Positions 16,210-25,639 of a stretch of 45,611 bases of DNA are shown piece after piece. Both the position numbers and the translations under genes were made by a program. Below the pieces are notes generated by a model. The model searched no databases. It had not been told where the DNA came from and saw nothing but the letters and a program-made list of their open reading frames with translations. Every line of letters starts with the position of its first letter. Positions within the stretch are counted from its first letter, which is position 1. The stretch comes from CAZHBA01 sp964530225 (GTDB lineage: Bacteria > Pseudomonadota > Alphaproteobacteria > UBA6615). Location of the stretch: assembly GCA_964530225.1 (NCBI GenBank), contig CAZHBA010000043.1:1-45611 (forward strand). Direction: 5' to 3'.

Positions 16210-17085
16210 ATGGCTACCGTTAGATACGTAAAATTGGAGCGCGGGCTCGTATCCGTTACGGGCGCCGACCGGCAGACCTTCCTCCAGGGTCTGATTTCGC
16301 AGGATGTCGACCGGATCTCAGCGAACCACGCCGCCTATGGAGCGCTGCTCACGCCGCAGGGTAAATATCTGCACGACTTCTGCCTCGCCGAAATCGACGA
16401 CCACCTAATCCTTGACAGCGAAAAGGGCCGCACTGACGAACTCATATCGCGCATGACTCGTTTCAAGCTGCGCGCCGAGGTCAAGCTGGAGTGTGTCGAC
16501 GATTTCACAGTTATAGCCGTTTTTAGCCCGGACGCTCCCGCGGCCCTTGATCTAGCAGCAAACCCCGGCGCGGCACGGCCGCTGGGCGGCGGAATCGCGT
16601 TCGTCGATCCACGTTCGGCCGAGCTTGGATGCCGCCTGCTCTTGCCAACTACGGATGCCCCCGCTGTATTGGCCTCACTGCCTACTTCGGAAGCCAAATT
16701 CGAGGATTATGACGCGCTTCGAATACGCCTCGGTATCCCGGACGGAGTACGGGATATGGATGTCGATAAATCGACCCTGCTAGAATGTAATTTCGAGTCC
16801 CTCAACGGGATCGACTGGGGCAAGGGCTGTTACATTGGCCAGGAAATCACGGCGCGGACCAAATACCGTGGCCTAATCAAGCATCAGCTGGTACCAGTTT
16901 CCGTCGGCGCAGAAGCCCCCTCACCGGGAACTGCGATCCTCGCCGGGGACCAAAAAGTTGGCGAAATACGCTCGATTCTCGATGGTTTCGCTATCGCCTT
17001 ATTACGCCTAGATGCCCTGGAAAAAGCACAAAATGGGCACTCTTTGACGGCCGCAGGGGCTTCTATTTTACCTCTTTCAACCTAA
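16210..17085 (+). CDS. ygfZ: YgfZ/GcvT-domain folate-binding protein
   Basis: A 291-aa protein of the YgfZ/COG0354 family, a folate-dependent factor that supports iron-sulfur enzymes (for example MiaB in E. coli). The diagnostic motif KGCYIGQE is at residues 205-212 with Cys207, preceded by LECNFESLNGIDW and followed by TARTKYRGLIKHQLV. The aminomethyltransferase-like N-terminal domain begins LVSVTGADRQTFLQGLISQDV. It is monocistronic and divergent from the glycan operon. The start ATG at 16210 fits the family N-terminus. Confidence 0.9.
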   Translation: MATVRYVKLERGLVSVTGADRQTFLQGLISQDVDRISANHAAYGALLTPQGKYLHDFCLAEIDDHLILDSEKGRTDELISRMTRFKLRAEVKLECVDDFTVIAVFSPDAPAALDLAANPGAARPLGGGIAFVDPRSAELGCRLLLPTTDAPAVLASLPTSEAKFEDYDALRIRLGIPDGVRDMDVDKSTLLECNFESLNGIDWGKGCYIGQEITARTKYRGLIKHQLVPVSVGAEAPSPGTAILAGDQKVGEIRSILDGFAIALLRLDALEKAQNGHSLTAAGASILPLST

Positions 17086-17192
17086 TTAGATTAGCGGTGA
17101 CTTGAGTTGAAACTGCCCGTTTATTGTGAACGACTACCCAGTGCCTGGAAATAAATGAAAACAAGCAATGTGTTTATCGCATGGCTTATTAA

Positions 17193-17221
17193 TTGAATAG
17201 TAACCCTTGCTAACTCATATA
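17193..17221 (+). promoter_or_regulatory. candidate promoter of the 56-aa protein
   Basis: TTGAAT (17193-17198), a 17-bp spacer and CATATA (17216-17221) precede the ATG at 17234 in an AT-rich stretch. The very short distance would give a nearly leaderless mRNA. Confidence 0.35.
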
Positions 17222-17233
17222 TCGCAGTGCAGC

Positions 17234-17404
17234 ATGAACCAGCAAGAAATTACGGTGGAAAAGAAAATTGGATATCTGAGCGAGGCTAAAATTATTCGTC
17301 ATGCGGGGCAGGAACGCAGCAAGGCCGTCGCGGAGTTCTTCAACCGGTTATTTAGCCGTGACAAGCACGACGTCGCGCTGACCCACGCAGTGGCCACCGA
17401 ATAA
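17234..17404 (+). CDS. small hypothetical protein (56 aa)
   Basis: A 56-aa charged, soluble protein that starts MNQQEITVEKKIGYLSEAKI and contains an amphipathic helix RSKAVAEFFNRLFSR. I do not recognise a named family, though small proteins ending in an [RK]SxAxAxxxxxLF helix are frequent in alphaproteobacteria. Support comes from a candidate promoter directly upstream and a strong terminator 20 bp downstream. A longer frame from an ATG at 17207 lacks a ribosome binding site and would begin inside the -35/-10 spacer, so I prefer 17234. Confidence 0.6.
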   Translation: MNQQEITVEKKIGYLSEAKIIRHAGQERSKAVAEFFNRLFSRDKHDVALTHAVATE

Positions 17405-17424
17405 TTAGATCAGTAATCGCGCAC

Positions 17425-17466
17425 AAAAAAGGCCGTGCCTGGCTCATCCGGACATGGCTTTTTTGT
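17425..17466. terminator. bidirectional intrinsic terminator
   Basis: AAAAAA-GGCCGTG ... CATGGC-TTTTTT flanks an inner CCTGG/CCGG-type stem. Poly-A on one side and poly-T on the other let it serve both the small plus-strand gene and ppdK on the minus strand. Confidence 0.8.
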
Positions 17467-17482
17467 GGAATAGCCACTGTAG

Positions 17483-20143
17483 TTATTCCTTGGACGCCGC
17501 CTGAGCTGCCGCAAGGCGGGCGATCGGCACCCGATAAGGCGAGCACGATACATAATCCAGGCCCACGCGTTCGCAGAACCGCACCGATGCGGGATCGCCA
17601 CCATGTTCGCCGCATATACCCAGCTTGATATCGGGACGCGTGGCCTGGCCCCGCTCGATCGCTATCGTTATCAACTCGCCAACCCCCTCGTCATCGATGC
17701 TGACGAAGGGATCGCCGTCAAAAATTCCATAATGCTGATAATCAGGTAGAAAGCTTGCGGCGTCGTCGCGGCTAATCCCGTACGTGGTTTGGGTCAGGTC
17801 ATTGGTGCCGAAGCTGAAGAACTCTGCAAATTCGGCGAGCTCGTGTGCCCGCAACGCGGCTCGTGGCAACTCGATCATGGTGCCAACCGAATATTCCACT
17901 TTCTGCTCGGCGGCATCAAATACCGAATCAGCGACCGCATCTATTTTTTCCTTGAGAATTTCCAACTCGCGTTTGGTCGCCGCTAGCGGAATCATAACTT
18001 CGGGATAGACCTCCTCGTTGGACTCCGCCGCTACGGTGAGTGCTGCCTCAAATATGGCGCGCGCCTGCATCTCGTAGATTTCCGGGAAGCTGATGCCCAG
18101 CCGGCACCCGCGATGACCGAGCATCGGATTGGATTCGTGGAGCCGGGCAGCAATTTCCTGCATCGCCTTCGGATCTTTTCCCGATGCTTTCGCGACTTCA
18201 GCAATGTCCATGTTCGAATGGGGTAAAAACTCGTGCAAGGGCGGGTCGAGTAGCCGGATTGTGACCGGCAAACCCGACATGATACGGAACAACTCGATAA
18301 AATCATCTCGCTGAAACGGCAACAGTTCGTCCAGCGAGGCACGCCGGCCCGCCTCGCTCTCGGCCATTATCATCTGGCGAACGGCAACAATGCGCTCGGG
18401 ATCGAAAAACATGTGCTCGGTACGGCACAGACCGATGCCTTCGGCGCCAAACTCGAGCGCCATACGGGCATCGGCCGCAGTTTCAGCGTTGGTGCGAACC
18501 TTCAAACGACGTTGCTGATCAGCCCAGGCCATAAGGTCGGCGAAATCTCCCGACACTTCCGGTTCGATGGTCGCAACCTTGCCCTCAATGACTTCGCCTA
18601 CCGCGCCGTCGATCGTGATTATGTCGCCGACAGCGAATTGCCGACCGCCAACGGACATGCTCTCCGCCGCGTAATCGACGCTGATATCGCCGGCGCCGGA
18701 AACACAAGGCCTCCCCATGCCACGGGCAACGACAGCAGCGTGACTAGTCATGCCGCCCCGCGTCGTCAGAATGCCGCGCGCCGCGTGCATGCCGTGAATG
18801 TCTTCCGGGCTGGTCTCGATGCGCACCAGAATGACGTCTTCACCCTTTGCCGCCATATCCTCGGCGATGTCGGCGCTGAAGACGACTTGCCCAGACGCCG
18901 CCCCCGGCGATGCCGGCAACGCCCGCGTTAGGACGCTACGCGGCGCATCGGGATCGAGGCGCGGATGCAAAAGCTGATCGAGTTGGGCCGGGTCGACCCG
19001 GTTGATCGCCTGCGTTTCGGTGATCAACCCCTCGCGGGCCATTTCCACCGCGATGCGCACAGCCGCCTCCGCGGTACGCTTACCTGAGCGCGTTTGCAAC
19101 ATGTAGAGCTTGCCCTGCTGCACGGTAAACTCGATGTCCTGCATATCCTTATAATGGACTTCGAGTTTCTGGCGGACGCCGTCCAGCTGAGTGAACACCT
19201 CAGGCATCACCTCTTCCATCGCCGGTAGTTTCGAGCCATTGCGCTCCCTACCGATCAATGTCAAATGCTGCGGTGTGCGGATACCGGCAACCACGTCCTC
19301 GCCCTGGGCGTTCACCAGATATTCGCCATAGAACATGTTTTCGCCGGTTGACGGATCGCGCGTGAAGGCAACACCGGTGGCACAATCTTTGCCCATATTG
19401 CCGAACACCATGGCCTGAATATTGACCGCGGTGCCCCATTCGGCGGAGATATTGTTAAGTCGCCGGTAGGTGTTGGCACGCTGGTTCATCCACGATCCAA
19501 AAACCGCGCCGATAGCACCCCACAGCTGTTCCCTAGGGTCTTGGGGAAAAGGTCGGTCAAGCTCGCGCTCGACAATTTTCTTATATTCCGCAACGGTTGC
19601 ATGCCAGTCATCGGCGCTCAGGTTGGTATCCAGCGCGACACCGCGGTTGAGCTTAATCTCCTCGAGCGCTTCCTCAAACAAGTAATGGTCTACCCCCATC
19701 ACCACGTCGCCGAACATCTGAATGAAGCGGCGATAGCTGTCGTAGGCAAACCGGGCTTCGCCGGAACGTGCTGCCAAACCTTCGACCGTCACATCGTTAA
19801 GACCAAGATTAAGAACGGTGTCCATCATGCCTGGCATCGACGCCCGCGAGCCCGAGCGCACCGAAACAAGCAGCGGATTCGCAGGGTCACCAAACTTGGC
19901 GCCAACGCGCTCCTCGATCTGGGCCAATGCCTTATCCACCACGGCGCCCAGATCGTTGGGATAGCTCTTATCGTTAGCGTAATAATAGGTGCAAACTTCG
20001 GTGGTGATCGTAAAACCAGGCGGAACCGGTAGACCAAGATTGCTCATCTCCGCCAGGTTGGCACCCTTGCCCCCCAGCAATTCGCGCATATCGGCGCGAC
20101 CATCGGCACGACCATCGCCAAAACTGTACACCCATTGGGGCAT
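17483..20143 (-). CDS. ppdK: pyruvate, phosphate dikinase
   Basis: PPDK interconverts pyruvate, ATP and Pi with phosphoenolpyruvate, AMP and PPi. At 886 aa it has the normal bacterial length. The ATP-grasp domain opens with LLGGKGANLAEMSNLGLPVPPGFT. The swivelling His domain has GGMTSHAAVVARGMG with the phosphorylated histidine, and the TIM-barrel PEP/pyruvate domain has LGHRGCRLG and ends with GICGEHGGDP, whose Cys is the proton donor. I prefer the ATG at 20143 (MPQWVYSFGDG), 23 bp after the glyS stop. An ATG at 20197 in the same frame would add 18 basic residues and overlap glyS by 32 bp. Last gene of the DUF2007-to-ppdK operon. Confidence 0.93.
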   Translation of the reverse strand: MPQWVYSFGDGRADGRADMRELLGGKGANLAEMSNLGLPVPPGFTITTEVCTYYYANDKSYPNDLGAVVDKALAQIEERVGAKFGDPANPLLVSVRSGSRASMPGMMDTVLNLGLNDVTVEGLAARSGEARFAYDSYRRFIQMFGDVVMGVDHYLFEEALEEIKLNRGVALDTNLSADDWHATVAEYKKIVERELDRPFPQDPREQLWGAIGAVFGSWMNQRANTYRRLNNISAEWGTAVNIQAMVFGNMGKDCATGVAFTRDPSTGENMFYGEYLVNAQGEDVVAGIRTPQHLTLIGRERNGSKLPAMEEVMPEVFTQLDGVRQKLEVHYKDMQDIEFTVQQGKLYMLQTRSGKRTAEAAVRIAVEMAREGLITETQAINRVDPAQLDQLLHPRLDPDAPRSVLTRALPASPGAASGQVVFSADIAEDMAAKGEDVILVRIETSPEDIHGMHAARGILTTRGGMTSHAAVVARGMGRPCVSGAGDISVDYAAESMSVGGRQFAVGDIITIDGAVGEVIEGKVATIEPEVSGDFADLMAWADQQRRLKVRTNAETAADARMALEFGAEGIGLCRTEHMFFDPERIVAVRQMIMAESEAGRRASLDELLPFQRDDFIELFRIMSGLPVTIRLLDPPLHEFLPHSNMDIAEVAKASGKDPKAMQEIAARLHESNPMLGHRGCRLGISFPEIYEMQARAIFEAALTVAAESNEEVYPEVMIPLAATKRELEILKEKIDAVADSVFDAAEQKVEYSVGTMIELPRAALRAHELAEFAEFFSFGTNDLTQTTYGISRDDAASFLPDYQHYGIFDGDPFVSIDDEGVGELITIAIERGQATRPDIKLGICGEHGGDPASVRFCERVGLDYVSCSPYRVPIARLAAAQAASKE

Positions 20144-20165
20144 GGGCTTCTTCGTACTTGTACGA

Positions 20166-22247
20166 TCAACCTTCGATTTCCGAGAAGTCAGCGACATTAT
20201 CCATTACCTGCTGAATGTGAGCGAGAAGACGCAACCGGTTGCGCCTGAGATCAGGATCGTCGACGTTGACAGTGACGTCGTCGAAAAATTTATCCACGGG
20301 TTGGCGAAGTTGGGCCAAAGAAGACATGGCCTCGGTAAATTGTTCATCGTCCAGGGAAGAGCCAGTCCTTTTCTCCACGTCTCTCAACGTGGTCCACAGC
20401 ACAGCCTCCACACCGTTTGCCTCACCCGGCGCCAAGCTAGCATCGTAGGCCGTACCAGCATACACCTCGTCATCCTTTTTCTGCTCGGCCCGCACGATAT
20501 TCGCCGCCCGACGATAGGCGGTGAGCAAGTTAACGCCGTCCTCCGATTCCAGGAACGCCGCCAGCGCCCGAACGCGCTTGAGCAGGCGCACCAGATCGTC
20601 TTCGCCGGCCAGCGCGAAAACCGCAGCGATATGATCGTGCGAAATGCCTTCGCCACGAAGATAGATCTTTAGCCTATCGGCGATGAACGCCATGAGATCG
20701 TCGTAGATCGCGCCATCATCAACCTTGAGAAGGTCACCAGCAGCGGTAAACGCCGGCCGCAAGGGTAGCCGAAGCTGAATTTCGAGAATAATCCGGATCA
20801 CCCCTAGCGCCGCGCGGCGTAAGGCATAGGGATCTTTTGATCCCGTCGGTTTTTCGTCGATCGCCCAGAAGCCGACGAGCGTATCAATCTTGTCGGCCAG
20901 CGCTACGGCAATGCTAGTTGGCGACGATGGGCACATATCCGCTGGTCCCACCGGCGAATAATGTTCAGCAATCGCCGCCGCCACGTCCGCGGCCTCACCC
21001 TCGGCTAGCGCATAGTATCGTCCCATGGTCCCCTGCAAGTCGGGGAACTCGCCAACCATACCGCTTACCAGGTCGGCCTTGGCTAGCCGGGCCGCAGAGC
21101 GTACCCGATCCTTTTCGGCGCCGGGAACAAGCGTGGCGATCTCGACCGCCAACGCCGTCATCCGATCGATCTTATCGCCAACAGAGCCGAGCTTGGCGTG
21201 GAAGACGACGTTATTGAGTTCCGGAACCCGGCTTTGCAGGGTCTTCTTGCGGTCCTGATCCCAAAAATGCTGGGCATCAGCAAGGCGTGCCCGCAGAACC
21301 CGCTGGTTACCGGAAACAATCTCAACGCCACCGTCGTCGGCGACCACATTGGCGACAAAGGCAAACTTGGACGCGAACTTCCCGTCAGGCTGCTCCAGGG
21401 CAAAGTATTTCTGGTGGCTGCGCATCGAGGCAGTAAGAACCTCCGCCGGCAAGTCCATGAATTGCGGATCGATATCACCGGTCAGCACCACCGGCCACTC
21501 GACCAGCCCCGCCACCTCGTCGAGTAGAGCCGCGTCGCCGCGAACCTTGAGACCTAATGCCTGCGCGCCTTTATCGAGGCCTTCCGCGATCTTCGCCCTC
21601 CGTTGCTCCCGGTCGATGGCAACGAATGCCTTCTCCAATTTTCTGACATAGTCGGCATGGTTCTTCACCGCGATCGCGTCGGCCGCCAGGAACCGGTGGC
21701 CGTAGGTCTGGCCAGTAAATGCCAGTTCACCGTTGCCCAAATCGATGCCGCCGGCCAACGACGCGCCGTCAAAAATTGCCAGGACGTTGTGTAGCGGACG
21801 CACCCAGCGGAAGCGGAAATCAGCCCAGCGCATGGATTTCGGCCAGGATAATTTGCCGAGCGCATCGGCGACAATGTCCACTAGAATATCTTTTACCGGC
21901 TGGCCCTTCTGTTCGATGACCGCAACATAGAAGGTACCCTTCTTATCCCCACGGATCTCGCAATCGTCCAGCGATACGCCGACGGCTCCGAGAAATCCCT
22001 GAATGGCTTTTTCTGGGGCGTCTGTTCGTGGGCCTTTGCGCTCTATCGTTCGGTCCGCCTGCTCGGTCGGCAGACCGTCGATTATCAAAACAATCCGTTG
22101 CGCCGACGAATGGGTCGTGGCGCTGGCGAATATGATCTCCGTTTCCTTGATCGCATCGACAATATGGCGACGCAACTGATCGGCAGCAGGCACCTGCATG
22201 CCGGCTGGGATTTCTTCGGATAACAGCTCCAATAGCAGCTCGGCCAT
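20166..22247 (-). CDS. glyS: glycine--tRNA ligase beta subunit
   Basis: A 693-aa beta subunit of the heterotetrameric bacterial glycyl-tRNA synthetase. It begins MAELLLELLSEEIPAGMQ, contains the SMRWADFRFRWVRPLHNVLAI region and HQKYFALE, and has the C-terminal DALR-type anticodon-binding part (ADRLKIYLRGEGISHD ... VDKFFDDVTVNVDDPDLRRNRLRLL). It recognises tRNA-Gly while GlyQ carries the aminoacylation site. It starts 3 bp after the glyQ stop, so the two are translationally linked. Length and motifs are standard. Confidence 0.95.
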   Translation of the reverse strand: MAELLLELLSEEIPAGMQVPAADQLRRHIVDAIKETEIIFASATTHSSAQRIVLIIDGLPTEQADRTIERKGPRTDAPEKAIQGFLGAVGVSLDDCEIRGDKKGTFYVAVIEQKGQPVKDILVDIVADALGKLSWPKSMRWADFRFRWVRPLHNVLAIFDGASLAGGIDLGNGELAFTGQTYGHRFLAADAIAVKNHADYVRKLEKAFVAIDREQRRAKIAEGLDKGAQALGLKVRGDAALLDEVAGLVEWPVVLTGDIDPQFMDLPAEVLTASMRSHQKYFALEQPDGKFASKFAFVANVVADDGGVEIVSGNQRVLRARLADAQHFWDQDRKKTLQSRVPELNNVVFHAKLGSVGDKIDRMTALAVEIATLVPGAEKDRVRSAARLAKADLVSGMVGEFPDLQGTMGRYYALAEGEAADVAAAIAEHYSPVGPADMCPSSPTSIAVALADKIDTLVGFWAIDEKPTGSKDPYALRRAALGVIRIILEIQLRLPLRPAFTAAGDLLKVDDGAIYDDLMAFIADRLKIYLRGEGISHDHIAAVFALAGEDDLVRLLKRVRALAAFLESEDGVNLLTAYRRAANIVRAEQKKDDEVYAGTAYDASLAPGEANGVEAVLWTTLRDVEKRTGSSLDDEQFTEAMSSLAQLRQPVDKFFDDVTVNVDDPDLRRNRLRLLAHIQQVMDNVADFSEIEG

Positions 22248-22250
22248 CGC

Positions 22251-23150
22251 TCAGGCAACCTCAACGCTGCTCTCGAGCCAGGCCTCGCAGCAGCCCTTGG
22301 CGAGTTCACGCACCCTCAGAATATAGGATTGCCGCTCGGTGACCGAGATTACGCCGCGGGCATCGAGCAAGTTGAACAGGTGGCTGGCCTTAATGCACTG
22401 GTCGTAGGCTGGCAGCGACAGCTTGTTTTCAAGTAACGACACGCATTCGGCCTCGGCGTTGGCGAAATGGCTGAACAGGGCCTCGGTGTTGGCGCGCTCG
22501 AAATTATAGGCGCTAAACTCGCGCTCGGCCTGCAGAAATACATCACCGTATTTCACGCCGGCGCTGTTAAAGGCCAGATCGTAGACGTTCTCAACTCCCT
22601 GCACGTACATCGCCAAGCGTTCGAGGCCGTAGGTCAGCTCGACCGCGACCGGGTCGCAATCGAAGCCGCCGACCTGCTGAAAATAGGTGAACTGGCTGAC
22701 TTCCATGCCATCGCACCAGACCTCCCAGCCCAGTCCCCAGGCGCCCAGGGTGGGGCTTTCCCAATCGTCCTCGACGAAGCGGATATCGTGGCATGCCGAG
22801 TCGATGCCCAGGGCCTGCAGGCTTTCCAGATAGAGCTCCTGACTGTCCGTCGGCGACGGCTTCAAGATGACCTGAAACTGGTAGTAGTGCTGAAGCCGGT
22901 TGGGGTTGTTGCCGTAGCGCCCATCGGTCGGCCGGCGCGTCGGCTGCACATAGGCTGCGCGCCAAGGCTCGGAACCGAGTACACGCAAGGTTGTTGCCGG
23001 GTGAAAGGTGCCCGCGCCCACTTCCATATCGTAGGGTTGCAGGATCAGACAGTCCTTGGCAGCCCAGAACGACAGTAGCGTCAGGATTAGGTCCTGGAAG
23101 CTGGATGCGCCTTCCGGAGCATCCGTCGCTCGAGCTCGATTTTTGGCCAT
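22251..23150 (-). CDS. glyQ: glycine--tRNA ligase alpha subunit
   Basis: A 299-aa class II aminoacyl-tRNA synthetase catalytic subunit. Motifs include SFQDLILTLLSFWAAKDCLILQPYD at the start, VGAGTFHPATTLRVLG, the motif 2 arginine region YVQPTRRPTDGRYG, and GWEVWCDGMEVSQFTYFQQVGG. It activates glycine and charges tRNA-Gly together with GlyS. It lies 142 bp downstream of the small membrane protein gene and may have its own promoter within the otherwise same-strand gene set. Confidence 0.95.
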   Translation of the reverse strand: MAKNRARATDAPEGASSFQDLILTLLSFWAAKDCLILQPYDMEVGAGTFHPATTLRVLGSEPWRAAYVQPTRRPTDGRYGNNPNRLQHYYQFQVILKPSPTDSQELYLESLQALGIDSACHDIRFVEDDWESPTLGAWGLGWEVWCDGMEVSQFTYFQQVGGFDCDPVAVELTYGLERLAMYVQGVENVYDLAFNSAGVKYGDVFLQAEREFSAYNFERANTEALFSHFANAEAECVSLLENKLSLPAYDQCIKASHLFNLLDARGVISVTERQSYILRVRELAKGCCEAWLESSVEVA

Positions 23151-23292
23151 AATTTAGTGACTGCTGCTACCCACACACCGCGCCGCAACATAGGTGCCGC
23201 CCGGTGGAGGGTCAAGCAGGCGCGCACACGACCAAGAACAGCCACATCATAATCACCAATTAACGATCTGGCCGCCTAACTAGTTGAAAAAT

Positions 23293-23502
23293 TTATTCTT
23301 TATGGGACCTATCCCGCGGCCCTTTGGGTACATAGGAGTCGGTCTTCGGATCGTAGACGGTGTCGATGCGACTCGCCTCGGCAGAGTCGTCCTCGGGTGG
23401 ACGCTGCGGTGTGCTAGCGCGCAAAATCAATTTAAATCCGTATACCACCGCGAACAGGATGGCGGCCAGTACCAAGAGTTTGCCGGTGGAAAATCCAAAC
23501 AT
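23293..23502 (-). CDS. small single-span membrane protein (69 aa)
   Basis: A 69-aa protein with one N-terminal transmembrane helix (FSTGKLLVLAAILFAVVYGFKLIL) and a short acidic/basic cytoplasmic tail ending TVYDPKTDSYVPKGPRDRS. Alphaproteobacteria often carry, beside sppA, a similar protein whose tail has a CxxCGxYV zinc-type motif. Here the corresponding stretch YDPKTDSYVP has no cysteine. The correspondence is from memory of the family pattern and was not aligned. It sits between sppA and glyQ, same strand, 57 bp after sppA. Confidence 0.65.
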   Translation of the reverse strand: MFGFSTGKLLVLAAILFAVVYGFKLILRASTPQRPPEDDSAEASRIDTVYDPKTDSYVPKGPRDRSHKE

Positions 23503-23559
23503 GGTGGCAATAGAAGCTGTTGCGGCAACGGCGTCAAGCCAGGCTGTGCAGACCCAGGC

Positions 23560-24438
23560 TTAAAGCCCGAAACGATTCCACAGTAAGCGGTCTTCGATGG
23601 CCGCAATCGCCGTGTCGAACCAAGCATCGCCACCCGCGAACCGGCCAGGCGCAGAACTGCCACCAATACCGAAGCGGTCTCTCAGCCAACTTCGCCGTGG
23701 CGCAATTAAGGAGAACCGGACCTTATCACCAAACCGCTCGCGCATAACCGAACGGAGATCACCAATATCGTCGACCAAGCCGAGCTCTTTGGCCTGGGTC
23801 CCGGTCCAGAACTCGCCTGAGAACAGCTCGTCCTCGAGCGCTGTTATTTTCCCCGCCCGCCGGCCGCGAACCATTTCCTTGAAACTGTCATGGATCGCCG
23901 TTTGCGCGGTTCTTAGCCGCGCTATGTCGTCGGGGTCTTCTGGTTTGAACGGATCCAACGCCCCCTTATGATCGCCGGCAGCATAAACACGACGTTCGAT
24001 CCCGTAGCGCTGAATGAAATCCTGAAAACCAAAGCCGGCGGAAATAACGCCGATCGATCCCAGAATAGACGATGCGTCGGCGTAGATTTCGTCCGCCGCA
24101 CAGGCCAGCCAATAGCCGCCGGACGCGGCAACATCTTCGGCAAAAGCAACGACGGGAACCTCGTTCTCTTCGGCGAGGGCGCGAACCCGTTTGGCAATGA
24201 GCGACGATTGCACCGGTGAACCCCCCGGTGAGTTGATCAGCAAGGCAACGGCAGCAACGTCAGTTGCCTTGAAAGCGCGTTCGAGGGGTGCAGCAAGGGT
24301 GCGCATATTTAGCTGCGAGGGCCGGAAACCGGCCCGCTCGCTGGCGACGATTCCCTCCATGCGCACAACGCTGACAACGGGTCCGGTTTTGCGAAACCGC
24401 TTCGGTATGATCCATCTGAGGGGTCGAAGAATACCCAT
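23560..24438 (-). CDS. sppA: S49 family serine peptidase (SppA/SohB-like)
   Basis: A 292-aa short-form signal-peptide-peptidase-like protein. The nucleophile Ser106 lies in FAEDVAASGGYWLA and the general-base Lys158 in GDHKGALDPF, the Ser/Lys dyad of the family. LLINSPGGSP (near 67-75) forms the oxyanion and substrate strand, and ILGSIGVI follows. The N-terminus lacks an obvious transmembrane helix, so it may be peripheral or cytoplasmic, unlike E. coli SppA. These proteases clear cleaved signal peptides or other membrane-embedded peptides. It lies 30 bp downstream of the trmN6-like gene. Confidence 0.87.
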   Translation of the reverse strand: MGILRPLRWIIPKRFRKTGPVVSVVRMEGIVASERAGFRPSQLNMRTLAAPLERAFKATDVAAVALLINSPGGSPVQSSLIAKRVRALAEENEVPVVAFAEDVAASGGYWLACAADEIYADASSILGSIGVISAGFGFQDFIQRYGIERRVYAAGDHKGALDPFKPEDPDDIARLRTAQTAIHDSFKEMVRGRRAGKITALEDELFSGEFWTGTQAKELGLVDDIGDLRSVMRERFGDKVRFSLIAPRRSWLRDRFGIGGSSAPGRFAGGDAWFDTAIAAIEDRLLWNRFGL

Positions 24439-24468
24439 CGGGTCCCTATTCAGATACGAGCATAAGAT

Positions 24469-25251
24469 TCATATGACCAACGGCGCGCCATTTTCAAGCA
24501 CGTTGCGGGCGGCCTCAGTATATGCGCCCAAGGCTTCATGCAAAACCAGACCTGGCGCCATGCGCAGCGGTGTCGCCACGCCAGTGCGAGCGCTCACCAA
24601 CACGCGCTTAGCCGAATGCCCCAATTTTGGCCATAACGGGTAAACGACGATCCCGCCAGCATAGCAGCGTAGTGCGGCGAGCAATTCGTCCAGGCGGTCG
24701 GCCCGATGAATCAACGTGAGCCGCCCCTTCGGTTTCGCGGCAGTAGCCATGACTTTGATCCAGGCGGTTAGACCCATCGTCTGTTCGAGATTGGCAACAA
24801 CGCGTTGCCGGCTGCCTTCGTTCCGTCCATCGGCGCGTATCGGTTCCAGGTAGGGCGGGTTGGAAAAGACATGGTCGAATGTCTGTGCAGTAATCTGCGT
24901 CGGCGGACTGGCAGCATCGCCGCGCACGAATGTCACCCGGTTTTCGGCGTCGTTAAGCGATGCATTATGCTGCGCCAGGACGAGCATATCCGTGTCGCTC
25001 TCCAACCCGACAATTTGGCAACCGTGAACCCGGTGGTGCAAGCACAGGGTAGCCGCGCCGGTGCCGCTGCCAAGATCGAACGCCACCTCTCCTGCAACGG
25101 CCGGAACCGCGGCCGCCAAAAGAATAGGATCAATGGCGACGCGGTACCCCACTGCTGGCTGCTGCAGGCGAACCTGGCCGTTTAGCAGCCAATCCGTGGT
25201 GGTAGCGGAAACCTTTGCGGTATCTTCGCTTATGGCGCCCCTGAGGCTCAT
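24469..25251 (-). CDS. TrmN6-like tRNA1(Val) adenine-N6 methyltransferase
   Basis: A 260-aa class I SAM-dependent methyltransferase. The glycine-rich SAM loop is FDLGSGTGAATLCL (near residues 58-71), the acidic strand-2 end is VGLESD, and the catalytic N6-adenine motif is NPPY (131-134, in HVFSNPPYLEP). The N-terminal QVRLQQPAVGYRVAIDPILLAA is typical of TrmN6/YfiC, which methylates A37 of tRNA-Val. Other N6-adenine or glutamine methyltransferases share NPPY, so the substrate is likely but not certain. The ATG overlaps the DUF2007 stop as ATGA. Confidence 0.82.
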   Translation of the reverse strand: MSLRGAISEDTAKVSATTTDWLLNGQVRLQQPAVGYRVAIDPILLAAAVPAVAGEVAFDLGSGTGAATLCLHHRVHGCQIVGLESDTDMLVLAQHNASLNDAENRVTFVRGDAASPPTQITAQTFDHVFSNPPYLEPIRADGRNEGSRQRVVANLEQTMGLTAWIKVMATAAKPKGRLTLIHRADRLDELLAALRCYAGGIVVYPLWPKLGHSAKRVLVSARTGVATPLRMAPGLVLHEALGAYTEAARNVLENGAPLVI

Positions 25252-25472
25252 GGTGCCTCCGGCGACGGCTGTTTACCCGCCTCGCGCAAGATGGTCAGGG
25301 CGTGGTCGTAATCTTCGACGATCACCATGAGGCGCCGCATGATCGCGCCAGCACTGCCTTCAAGAATTGCGATGTGGGTATACAATATAATTCCTTCGAT
25401 CCGTCCGTCTGCCAATAAAGCACATAGCCACGAAAGACAAACGGGGTCGTTACTACGCAGGACTTCTTGCAA
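25248..25472 (-). CDS. DUF2007 domain protein (74 aa)
   Basis: A 74-aa small protein of the DUF2007 family, of unknown biochemical role and sometimes called 'putative signal transducing protein'. It shows LRSNDPVCLSWLCALLADG, an IEGIILYTHIAILEGSAGAI core and RRLMVIVEDYDHALTILREAG, which follow the family pattern closely. I start at the TTG at 25472 because the product then matches the family length and a GGTGG site lies just upstream; the open frame further up is unrelated sequence. It is the first gene of the operon, coupled to the methyltransferase by a 4-bp overlap. Confidence 0.75.
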   Translation of the reverse strand: MQEVLRSNDPVCLSWLCALLADGRIEGIILYTHIAILEGSAGAIMRRLMVIVEDYDHALTILREAGKQPSPEAP

Positions 25473-25639
25473 TTTTCCACCACCCGAATTACGGCTCAGC
25501 AGGTTGACAAGTGCGGCAAACCGACCCCTTGACCGCCAACTTTGTGCACCTATGCTCGCCCTACAGTTCCCGTACGTCAATGTCATGGTTCTGTTAGACC
25601 CATCATACTGGCGTGAACGTCCGCGCAGGAGTATCGCCT

